Positions 1 to 5,252 of a stretch of 5,252 nucleotides of DNA are shown one piece after another. The stretch covers positions 1 to 5,252 of the forward strand of contig CALAHA010000045.1 of the NCBI GenBank assembly GCA_937891565.1. The letters are read 5' to 3'. The translations under genes and the position numbers were made by a program. The notes beneath the pieces are model-generated. The model was not told where the DNA came from and did not search any database. It was given only the letters and a program-made list of their open reading frames with translations. The stretch comes from an uncultured Ilumatobacter sp. (GTDB lineage: Bacteria > Actinomycetota > Acidimicrobiia > Acidimicrobiales > Ilumatobacteraceae). Every line of letters begins with the position of its first letter. Position 1 is the first letter of the stretch.

Positions 1-26
1 GACATGGAGGAGTTGCGCAGCCAGGC

Positions 27-536
27 CTAGCGAAAGCCGGCGCCGCTGACCTTCTCGATCGCCAACACGGTGGTTTCGGGGATCGCCTCAAGCCGCTCAC
101 GAGGGATTGGCTTGCCCGACACGACCGAGTAGCCGTACGTGCCAACTTCGATACGGGCCAACGCCTCGTCGATGTCGCTAATGGTCTGGCGGGCCTGGCC
201 CGACAGCAGCCGATCAAGATCGCGCTGGACGACCATGGTGTCGCCTTCGCCACCTTCGTCGTCGAACTGAACATCGCCCATTTCGCCGTTTTCGATCAGC
301 GAGATCGCTTCTTCTTCGAGGCGGGTTGCGCGCAGCAGTTCACCGGCGCGCCGTGCGAGCAATTCGTCCTTTTGCGCTTTGAGGAACTTGACATCAAAGT
401 CCTTCGTGTACGCAATGCCATCTTTGCTCGTCCCTCGTGGCTTCGGCACCTCGACGACTTCTGGGACATCGTTCGAGAGCAGCGACGGGAACGGCGACTT
501 CTTCTCTTTAATCTTCGGAGCGAGTTTCGGGGGCAC
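27..536 (-). CDS. DksA/TraR-like protein lacking the zinc-finger cysteines
   Basis: The 169-residue product has a basic N-terminal linker (residues 1-40), a helical, probably coiled-coil part (about 44-84), an acidic loop (about 85-100), a second helix (about 101-130) and a C-terminal DksA/TraR-type zinc-finger fold. The signature GTYG (132-135), then SGKPI (140-144) and RLEAIP (148-153), aligns with the family pattern GTYGxCxxCGxxIxxxRLxAxP. The four expected cysteines are replaced by S137, S140, L158 and E161, so it should not bind zinc. DksA proteins bind the RNA polymerase secondary channel and alter initiation; whether this one does is inference. It starts at a GTG, 3 bases after the TAG of the Lys-rich ORF and in the same frame. 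I see no good Shine-Dalgarno before it, so translation would need coupling or readthrough. The next ATG is at residue 86, too late to be the start. It ends at TAG (29-27). It may really be the C-terminal half of one longer protein. Confidence 0.8.
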   Translation of the reverse strand: MPPKLAPKIKEKKSPFPSLLSNDVPEVVEVPKPRGTSKDGIAYTKDFDVKFLKAQKDELLARRAGELLRATRLEEEAISLIENGEMGDVQFDDEGGEGDTMVVQRDLDRLLSGQARQTISDIDEALARIEVGTYGYSVVSGKPIPRERLEAIPETTVLAIEKVSGAGFR

Positions 537-542
537 AGCCTA
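534..542 (-). other. In-frame TAG codon between the Lys-rich and DksA-like ORFs
   Basis: On the minus strand the bases read TAG GCT GTG: stop of the Lys-rich ORF, one sense codon, then the start of the DksA-like ORF. The distance from 1025 to 540 is 486 bases (162 codons), and the GTG at 536-534 lies two codons later in the same frame. Reading through the TAG would give one protein of about 332 residues. Only the bases and the frame are seen directly; the cause of the split is not shown by the sequence. Confidence 0.9.
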
Positions 543-1025
543 TATCGGCCGCGGGATCGCCGGGTCAACAGCTTTCTTTGCCGCCGATTTCTTTGCCGCC
601 GATTTCTTCGATGCCGATTTCCTCGATGCGGTCGATTTCACTACTGCCTTTTTCGATGCGATCGTTTTCACTGCTGCCTTCTTTGCCACCGTCTTCTTTG
701 CAGCCGTCTTCTTTGCCACCGTCTTCTTTGCCACCGTCTTCTTTGCCACCGTCTTCTTTGCCACCGCCTTCTTTGCCACCGCCTTCTTGGCCACCGCCTT
801 CTTGGCCACGGCCTTCTTGGCCACCGCCTTCTTTGCCACCGCCTTCTTGGCAGCCGTCTTCTTGGCAGCCGTCTTCTTGGCAGCCGTCTGTGAAACAGTG
901 GTCTTTCGCACTGCCTTTTTCGCTGCTGCCTGCTTGGTGACAGGGCTCTTCGCAACCGCCTTTTTCGCTGCCATCTTTTGAGCAACAGACTTCTTGGCGG
1001 GATTCGACGTTTTCGGTGCGGCCAT
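540..1025 (-). CDS. Lys/Ala-rich histone H1-like protein (possibly the N-terminal part of the DksA-like protein)
   Basis: The 161-residue product is almost entirely Lys, Ala, Val, Thr and Ser, and is strongly basic. Its core (about residues 47-117) is a run of A-K-K-(A/T)-(V/A) pentapeptides, flanked by looser versions such as SAAKK (142-150). This composition resembles bacterial H1-like proteins and the basic tails of actinobacterial HU or DksA-like proteins, which bind DNA or RNA through charge; binding here is inferred. The ATG at 1025-1023 is supported by AAGGAG five bases upstream. The ORF ends at TAG (542-540), preceded by a Pro-rich stretch with no repeats and an ATA codon, which is usually rare in GC-rich genomes. 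The DksA-like ORF follows in the same frame after one intervening codon. In Streptomyces the gene after ileS encodes, as I recall, a Lys-rich tract joined to a DksA-like domain, so this may be half of such a protein. Low-complexity coding is supported by the start, the RBS and the in-phase 15-base period. Confidence 0.72.
   Translation of the reverse strand: MAAPKTSNPAKKSVAQKMAAKKAVAKSPVTKQAAAKKAVRKTTVSQTAAKKTAAKKTAAKKAVAKKAVAKKAVAKKAVAKKAVAKKAVAKKTVAKKTVAKKTVAKKTAAKKTVAKKAAVKTIASKKAVVKSTASRKSASKKSAAKKSAAKKAVDPAIPRPI
676..885 (-). repeat. Tandem 15-base coding repeat (14 units)
   Basis: Fourteen consecutive 15-base units lie inside the Lys-rich gene. The plus-strand unit is GTCTTCTTTGCCACC with variants; the minus strand encodes V/A-A-K-K-T/A. 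The four units at 706-765 are identical, and a second sub-family with CTTGG in place of CTTTG covers most of 781-885. Because the unit is five codons, gain or loss of copies keeps the frame. More degenerate copies of the same period continue at about 570-660. The blocks of identical units suggest recent local duplication by slippage or unequal exchange. Confidence 0.93.
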
Positions 1026-1030
1026 GAGCG

Positions 1031-1036
1031 CTCCTT
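1031..1036 (-). promoter_or_regulatory. Shine-Dalgarno of the Lys-rich gene
   Basis: The minus strand reads AAGGAG, followed by five bases (CGCTC) and then the ATG at 1025-1023. This is a strong ribosome binding site at suitable spacing. It fixes the start of the Lys-rich ORF and contrasts with the lack of a clear site before both ileS and the DksA-like ORF. Confidence 0.8.
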
Positions 1037-1056
1037 GTGGCGTTATTGAGGGCGGG

Positions 1057-1085
1057 ACTATACCTGGTCAGGTGCGCGATTGCGA
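1057..1085 (-). promoter_or_regulatory. Candidate promoter for the Lys-rich/DksA-like genes
   Basis: A TATAGT box (1062-1057, minus strand) differs from the sigma-70-type -10 consensus at one base. With a 17-base spacer the -35 position reads TCGCAA (1085-1080), a weak match to TTGACA (3 of 6). The predicted start near 1050 would leave a leader of about 25 bases that includes the Shine-Dalgarno. The -10 is good and the -35 is poor, so this is tentative. Co-transcription from the ileS side is the alternative. Confidence 0.4.
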
Positions 1086-1103
1086 CGGCCATCCCGACGT
1101 CAC

Positions 1104-1117
1104 AAGTTCACGAACTT
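1104..1117. repeat. Perfect inverted repeat directly after the ileS stop codon
   Basis: AAGTTC and GAACTT form 6-base perfect arms around a 2-base centre, abutting the TAA of ileS. The stem is AT-rich, the loop is too tight for a stable RNA hairpin and no U-run follows, so it is a poor intrinsic terminator. A dimeric-repressor operator for the downstream gene is conceivable, since it lies about 42 bases upstream of the candidate -10, but I do not recognise it as any known site. Confidence 0.45.
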
Positions 1118-4100
1118 TTAGCGTTCAGATGCACGTGTCACCGTGATCGAAGGATCACTCTTTTCGTCGACACTCAGGTTCGTCGTGACCGATGTGGACA
1201 GCGTCTCACCGCTGATCAGGGTTTCGTGTTCTGATACGGCGTCGAGCCACATCTGCGGTGCGACAATTGTGAGATCAATCCTGTCTGACACCTTGAAATC
1301 TGCGTCGCGACGGGCCTGCTGCACCAGGCGCACCAGGTCACGGGCCCGGCCTTCAATTTCGAGTTCGTCGGTCACCTCGATGTCGAGGGCGATTACTCCT
1401 GTCGACTTGCTGAGCCCCATGCTCGCCTGTCCTTCACCGAGATCATCACTCGCCACGAGGGCCAGGGTGTACTCCCCCTCCATCAACTCAACGCCGCCGA
1501 CGACCACGTGAAGACCATTTGGCCCGTCCGTGCTCGACCAGTCACCCGATTTGTGCGCCTTGATGACGTTCTGGACATTTTTCCCAAGCCGCGGTCCGAG
1601 CGCCTTGGGGACAAGTTGCAACTGCTCGGTAGCAACGGATGCGACATCGTCGGTCAACACGACGTTGCGCACATTGACCTCATCAGAGATCAGCGCGGTG
1701 AAGTCAGCGAGTCGAGCCGCGTCAGGAGTCGCCACGGTCAAAGAGTTGAGCGGGAGACGGACGCGCCGCTTGTTTGCCTTGCGGACCGACAGCGTGGCCG
1801 AACAAACGTCACGGACTAGATCCATCGACGCAACCAGGTCGTCATTGGCCGGGAGTTCGTCGGCAGACGGCCAGTCGTGCAGGTGAACCGAACGAGCCGC
1901 ATTGCCTGCTTCCGCGCTCATGCCTTCATGGATGGCCTCAGAGATAAACGGCAACAGCGGAGCCGTCACCCGGACGAGGATCGACAACACCGTGTGCATT
2001 GTGTCAATGGCGTCGTGGTTGCCCTCCCAGAAACGGCTCCGGCTACGCCGCACGTACCAATTGGTCAGAACGTCGAGATAGTCCCGGACGTGGTGGCAGG
2101 CAGCGAACAGATCGTAGGCGTCAAGCGACGCCGTGGTGTCAAGGACCAGGTCACGCGTCTTGGCCAGCACGTACTGGTCGAGCACGTTGGTCGAGTCGGT
2201 CCTGAATTGACCCTGGTAGCCAGCGGCGTTGGCATACAAGGTCAGGAAGTACCAGGAATTCCAGAGCGGCAGAAGCACGTGCCGCACCGTTTCGCGCATC
2301 CCATTCTCGGTGACCATGCCATCGCCGCCGCGCAAGATTGCCGAGCTGAGCAAGTGCCAGCGCATGGCGTCGGCCCCGTGTGTATCGAACATCTCCCGGG
2401 GATCGGGATAGTTGTTCAGCGACTTCGACATTTTTGCTCCGTCGTCGCCGAGCACGATGCCGTGGCTGACACAGTTTGAAAATGCGGGCCGGTCAAAAAG
2501 CGCCGTTGCCAGCACGTGCAGTGTGTAGAACCAACCCCGGGTCTGGCCGATGTACTCGACAATGAAGTCGCCTGGATAGTGGTTTTCGAACCAGTCCTGG
2601 TTCTCGAAGGGGTAATGCACTTGAGCGAATGGCATCGACCCCGACTCGAACCAGCAATCGAGGACCTCAGGCACCCGGCGCATCATCGACTTTCCAGACG
2701 GGTCGTCCGGGTTCGGGCGTACGAGGTCGTCGACTTCGGGTCGGTGGAGGTCGGTCACGGTCCCTCCCCCAAGACAATCAGCAAAGTCAGCTTCGAGTTG
2801 GGCAAGGGACCCGTAGACGTCGAGTCGTGGGAAATCTGGGTTGTCGGATTTCCACACCGGGATCGGCGAACCCCAGAATCGGTTTCGGCTGATCGCCCAA
2901 TCACGGGCGTTCGCAATCCACTTGCCGAAACTGCCTTCTTTGATGTGCGCTGGCTGCCAGGTGATGTCCTTGTTCAGTTCAACCATGCGATCACGGATCG
3001 CCGTGACCTCAACAAACCACGACGAGATAGCCCGATAGACCAGCGGCTCGGCGCAGCGCCAGCAGTGCGGATATGAGTGGTCGTACGTGGCGTGGCGCAC
3101 AAGAACACCGCCGTCGACCAATGATCCGCGTGCCTTCAGGTCAACGATGATCTGCTTATTGGCGTCGAATACATGCGTGCCGACGTAGTCGGTGATCTCG
3201 GCGGTGTAGCAGCCGTGCTCGTCCATGGGACACAGCGTGGGAATGTCTGCCTCGATGCAGGCGATCTGGTCGTCTTCGCCAAAGCCGGGCGCCATGTGCA
3301 CGATGCCGGTGCCGTCTTCGGTCGAAACGAAGTCGGCACCCAGTACCTGCCAGGCGTTCTGGGTGCCGTGCAGTTCAGTATCGGTGAAATAGTCGAAGAG
3401 CGGCGTGTAGCGGCGACCGATGAGATCGGTGCCTTTGAGCGTCCCGACACGCTCGGCCGCACCAAATTCTGCCTCGTGGTTGCCGACCAGGGCGTCGGCG
3501 ATGATGTATCGCTGGCCGTCCTGTTCGAGCACTACATAGTCAATGTCGGGGCCAACCGCAAGCGCCAGGTTCGACGGCAACGTCCACGGCGTGGTGGTCC
3601 ACGCGACCATCTTCTCACCGCTGTCGAGCGTGAAGGCGACGGTGACAGAGGGGTCCTGACGGTCCTTGTACGTGTCGTCCATGCGGGTTTCGGTGTTAGA
3701 CAGCGGCGTCTCGCAGCGCCAGCAGTAGGCCAACACTCGAAAGCCCTCGTAAATCAGGCCCTTGTCGTGCAGCGTCTTGAACGCCCACATGACGCTCTCC
3801 ATGTACGAGAGGTCGAGAGTCTTGTAGTCGTTTTCGAAGTCAACCCAGCGTGCCTGGCGACCAACATAACTGCGCCACTGATCGGTGTACTGCAGGACAC
3901 TCGAGCGACACGCCTCGTTAAACTTGTCAATGCCGAACGCAGCGATTTCAGGGTGCCCAGAGATGCCGAGTTCTTGTTCGGCCTTGACCTCGGCGGGCAG
4001 GCCGTGACAGTCCCAGCCGAAGCGTCGTTCGACACGTTTGCCGCGCATCGTCTGGTATCGCGGGATGGCGTCTTTGACGTACCCCGTCAGGAGATGGCCG

Positions 4101-4282
4101 TAGTGCGGCGTCCCGTTTGCGAAGGGTGGGCCATCGTAGAAGACGAACTCGTTGTCACCGCTCGTTCCAGCATCACGCTGATCGATTGAAGCCTGGAACG
4201 TGTTGTCGGCATCCCAGCCTTGAAGAATCTTCTCCTCAAGCTGCGGGAAGTTCGGTTGGGGGTCGACTTCTGGGTAGGACAC
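1118..4282 (-). CDS. ileS: Isoleucyl-tRNA synthetase, long (type 2, eukaryote-like) form
   Basis: This cytoplasmic class Ia synthetase charges tRNA-Ile with isoleucine using ATP and edits misactivated valine. All 1054 residues are intact, the length expected for the IleRS2 branch. The HIGH-type signature is HYGH (60-63), within PPFANGTPHYGH. WDCHGLP follows at 90-96. The CP1 editing domain contains the Thr-rich TTTPWTLPSN (229-238) and APGFGEDD (331-338). Two CWRC pairs (187-190 and 407-410) resemble the zinc-binding cysteines of the Thermus enzyme. DCWFESGSM (542-550) and KMSKS (617-621) complete the catalytic core. The anticodon-binding helical domain starts near residue 680, followed by a long C-terminal region. 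The GTG start (4282-4280) is the only choice, because an in-frame TAG lies four codons upstream. No Shine-Dalgarno precedes it, which fits a leaderless mRNA from the promoter at 4289-4316. It ends at TAA (1120-1118). IleRS2 enzymes are known for low mupirocin sensitivity; that property is inferred here. Confidence 0.98.
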   Translation of the reverse strand: MSYPEVDPQPNFPQLEEKILQGWDADNTFQASIDQRDAGTSGDNEFVFYDGPPFANGTPHYGHLLTGYVKDAIPRYQTMRGKRVERRFGWDCHGLPAEVKAEQELGISGHPEIAAFGIDKFNEACRSSVLQYTDQWRSYVGRQARWVDFENDYKTLDLSYMESVMWAFKTLHDKGLIYEGFRVLAYCWRCETPLSNTETRMDDTYKDRQDPSVTVAFTLDSGEKMVAWTTTPWTLPSNLALAVGPDIDYVVLEQDGQRYIIADALVGNHEAEFGAAERVGTLKGTDLIGRRYTPLFDYFTDTELHGTQNAWQVLGADFVSTEDGTGIVHMAPGFGEDDQIACIEADIPTLCPMDEHGCYTAEITDYVGTHVFDANKQIIVDLKARGSLVDGGVLVRHATYDHSYPHCWRCAEPLVYRAISSWFVEVTAIRDRMVELNKDITWQPAHIKEGSFGKWIANARDWAISRNRFWGSPIPVWKSDNPDFPRLDVYGSLAQLEADFADCLGGGTVTDLHRPEVDDLVRPNPDDPSGKSMMRRVPEVLDCWFESGSMPFAQVHYPFENQDWFENHYPGDFIVEYIGQTRGWFYTLHVLATALFDRPAFSNCVSHGIVLGDDGAKMSKSLNNYPDPREMFDTHGADAMRWHLLSSAILRGGDGMVTENGMRETVRHVLLPLWNSWYFLTLYANAAGYQGQFRTDSTNVLDQYVLAKTRDLVLDTTASLDAYDLFAACHHVRDYLDVLTNWYVRRSRSRFWEGNHDAIDTMHTVLSILVRVTAPLLPFISEAIHEGMSAEAGNAARSVHLHDWPSADELPANDDLVASMDLVRDVCSATLSVRKANKRRVRLPLNSLTVATPDAARLADFTALISDEVNVRNVVLTDDVASVATEQLQLVPKALGPRLGKNVQNVIKAHKSGDWSSTDGPNGLHVVVGGVELMEGEYTLALVASDDLGEGQASMGLSKSTGVIALDIEVTDELEIEGRARDLVRLVQQARRDADFKVSDRIDLTIVAPQMWLDAVSEHETLISGETLSTSVTTNLSVDEKSDPSITVTRASER

Positions 4283-4288
4283 CCCGAG

Positions 4289-4316
4289 ACTCTATCGACC
4301 TGTTCCGCCCTGGCAG
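4289..4316 (-). promoter_or_regulatory. Candidate leaderless promoter of ileS
   Basis: On the minus strand CTGCCA (4316-4311; 4 of 6 matches to TTGACA) and TAGAGT (4294-4289; TANNNT type, 4 of 6 matches to TATAAT) are 16 bases apart. Seven bases beyond the end of the -10 is position 4282, the first base of the GTG start codon. TANNNT boxes about seven bases before a start codon are the hallmark of leaderless genes in actinobacteria, and the missing Shine-Dalgarno agrees. The 61-base spacer is too short for a T-box leader like those found before many actinobacterial ileS genes. Confidence 0.5.
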
Positions 4317-4336
4317 CCGCCCGTTTCGGCGCCGCC
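4312..4336 (-). terminator. GC-rich hairpin after the DivIVA-domain gene (possible terminator)
   Basis: The minus-strand arms GGCGGCGCC and GGCGGCTGCC can pair over nine base pairs (one G-U, one bulged G) around the loop GAAACG, beginning 7 bases after the TGA at 4346-4344. There is no U-run, so it is not a classical intrinsic terminator, though U-less hairpins have been proposed as terminators in actinobacteria. The 3' arm overlaps the candidate ileS -35. It may equally be an mRNA-stabilising element or chance in GC-rich DNA. Confidence 0.35.
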
Positions 4337-4343
4337 TGATGGC

Positions 4344-5243
4344 TCAGTCGTTGTCGGGGTCGAAGCCGAGCTTCATGGGCGGGCCAGAACCTGCGTCGCC
4401 CTCGTCGTCTGGCAACCAGAGATCGTCGTTCTCCGTCGGATCGTCAAGCGCCATCGCTGAAGTATCAGGCGCAACCGTTGGGTCATCGGTCGCATTCGCC
4501 TGTAACTCCGAAGCCGTCGCTGCGGCCGAGTCGTGGTCAGCGATTGCAGCGCCTGCAGCCACTGCTGGTCCTGCGTCGACGATGCCTTCGGTCGCTGCCG
4601 ATAGCAGAGGACGGCGCGCCTCGCCGAGGCCGCTGGGGACCCGCTCAGTGAGCTCCATAATTTCATTCGCAGCATCGCGGAGGCGGCTGCGCTGAGCGAC
4701 AAGGAACTGTTCCATGTGATCGACGTCAGACTCCAGGAAGTCACGGCGCGCCATGAGCGAGTTGACCTCGCCAGCAAGTTCGATCTTTTCGCGCTCACCA
4801 GCCTTGCGAGCTTCGGCTCGAGCCTCTATCAGCAACGCCTGCGCAGCAGCACGACTGGACTCGACGGCGCCAGCAACTTCGGCTTCGGCTTCGTCGCGAA
4901 CGCGCTGTGCCTCGACGTGAGCCTCGGCAACGGCGGTGTCAGCAGTGCGCTGTGCGAGCAGCAAGGTGCGGCTGATCATCTCGGACTGGTCAACAGTGAC
5001 GTCGATCGATAGTTCCGAGTGACTCGAGGCGCTGGCGTCGGACTGCGACGCAGCATCGCTGGAGAGCTCTTGCAGGCGGGCCACAGCGGCACGCGCCCGC
5101 GCCTCCATTGCGGTCGACTGATTTTGCGCCCGTTCGAGTTCGTCAGCGACTTCAGCGAGAAACGACTGCACCTGTTTGGGGTCGAGCCCACGTTTGGCAG
5201 TTGCGAACTGCGCGGTTCTGACGCGATGCGGATTCATGTCCAT
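4344..5243 (-). CDS. DivIVA-domain coiled-coil protein
   Basis: The 299-residue product begins with a short DivIVA-type domain (about 4-40): QF (12-13), KRGL (17-20), then QVQSFLAEVADEL (24-36), the form of the RGY...VDAFLDEVEAEL signature. DivIVA/Wag31 proteins sit at curved membrane at poles and septa and organise wall growth; F13 with K17/R18 may play the part of the membrane-inserting tip. A Gln/Ser/Ala-rich linker (about 60-85) leads to a long helix, about 86-200. It starts with LLLAQRTADTAVAEAH (94-109), the second conserved DivIVA region, and continues with Ala/Glu/Arg coiled coil. The tail (about 205-299) is low-complexity and becomes acidic, ending in DDLWLPDDEG (273-282) and KLGFDPDND. 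There is no signal peptide or membrane helix. The start is ATG at 5243; a second ATG two codons later is nearly as good, and the window ends too soon to judge the RBS. Location before ileS matches divIVA/wag31 in Streptomyces. The N-terminal domain is shorter than in Wag31, so a paralogue elsewhere cannot be excluded. Confidence 0.88.
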   Translation of the reverse strand: MDMNPHRVRTAQFATAKRGLDPKQVQSFLAEVADELERAQNQSTAMEARARAAVARLQELSSDAASQSDASASSHSELSIDVTVDQSEMISRTLLLAQRTADTAVAEAHVEAQRVRDEAEAEVAGAVESSRAAAQALLIEARAEARKAGEREKIELAGEVNSLMARRDFLESDVDHMEQFLVAQRSRLRDAANEIMELTERVPSGLGEARRPLLSAATEGIVDAGPAVAAGAAIADHDSAAATASELQANATDDPTVAPDTSAMALDDPTENDDLWLPDDEGDAGSGPPMKLGFDPDND

Positions 5244-5252
5244 GAAACGTCT

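Noticed and set aside
1..26. Possible start of lspA (minus-strand ATG at 5-3)
   Set aside because: Expected from synteny, but only two codons are visible and no Shine-Dalgarno precedes it, so it cannot be supported.
676..885. CRISPR-like array
   Set aside because: The units are 15 bases, contiguous and without spacers, and they encode regular pentapeptides.
379..981. Long plus-strand reading frames rich in Phe/Ala or Leu/Pro/Ser opposite the Lys-rich gene (also 372-893 and 578-940)
   Set aside because: They are by-products of the 15-base repeat, which keeps several frames open. The minus-strand frame has the RBS and a sensible basic protein; these have neither.
565..1092. Minus-strand frame giving a Gly/Glu/Lys-rich repeat protein overlapping the Lys-rich gene
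   Set aside because: A repeat-driven shifted frame without a ribosome binding site; it extends across the promoter and leader region of the true gene.
1104..1117. LexA-type SOS box
   Set aside because: The half-sites are arranged as GTTC-N2-GAAC, not the GAAC-N4-GTTC order of actinobacterial LexA sites.
3173..4189. 338-residue plus-strand frame opposite ileS (also 1877-2479, 2516-3076 and 4117-4695)
   Set aside because: Antisense shadows of well-recognised genes in GC-rich DNA; no recognisable domain or RBS.
4283..4343. T-box riboswitch before ileS
   Set aside because: The 61-base spacer is too short and shows only one GC-rich hairpin; no specifier stem or T-box sequence is visible.

Overview
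The window looks like chromosomal housekeeping DNA from a moderately GC-rich actinobacterium. The gene order divIVA-type gene, ileS, Lys/Ala-rich tract plus DksA-like domain is the arrangement I recall from Streptomyces (SCO2077-SCO2076-SCO2075). The cysteine-free DksA-like ending and the form of the IleRS point, by memory of those families only, towards Acidimicrobiia (Ilumatobacter-like). That class assignment is an inference and was not searched. All four genes lie on the minus strand, so transcription runs from position 5252 towards position 1.

Layout in transcription order: 5243-4344 is a DivIVA-domain coiled-coil protein with an acidic, disordered-looking tail. 4343-4283 is a 61-base spacer holding a GC-rich hairpin and a candidate ileS promoter. 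The -10 of that promoter places the transcription start on the GTG start codon itself, which suggests a leaderless mRNA. 4282-1118 is a complete isoleucyl-tRNA synthetase of the long, eukaryote-like type (IleRS2). 1117-1026 is a 92-base spacer with a perfect short palindrome at the ileS stop, a candidate -10 box and a clear Shine-Dalgarno. 1025-540 is a small histone-H1-like protein made of AKK(A/T)(V/A) pentapeptides. 536-27 is a DksA/TraR-like protein that has lost all four zinc-binding cysteines. The 26 bases after it contain no supportable gene; by synteny lspA may follow outside the window.

The gene set links polar growth and cell division (DivIVA), translation (IleRS) and possible modulation of RNA polymerase or the nucleoid (Lys-rich protein and DksA-like domain). 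The most notable point is that the Lys-rich ORF and the DksA-like ORF are in the same reading frame, separated only by one TAG codon and one sense codon. In related actinobacteria the two parts form one protein, as I recall. This may be a recent nonsense split, a sequencing error, a start-stop coupled pair or amber readthrough. I see no mobile element, CRISPR array, tRNA or rRNA, and no evidence for a wholly new system here.
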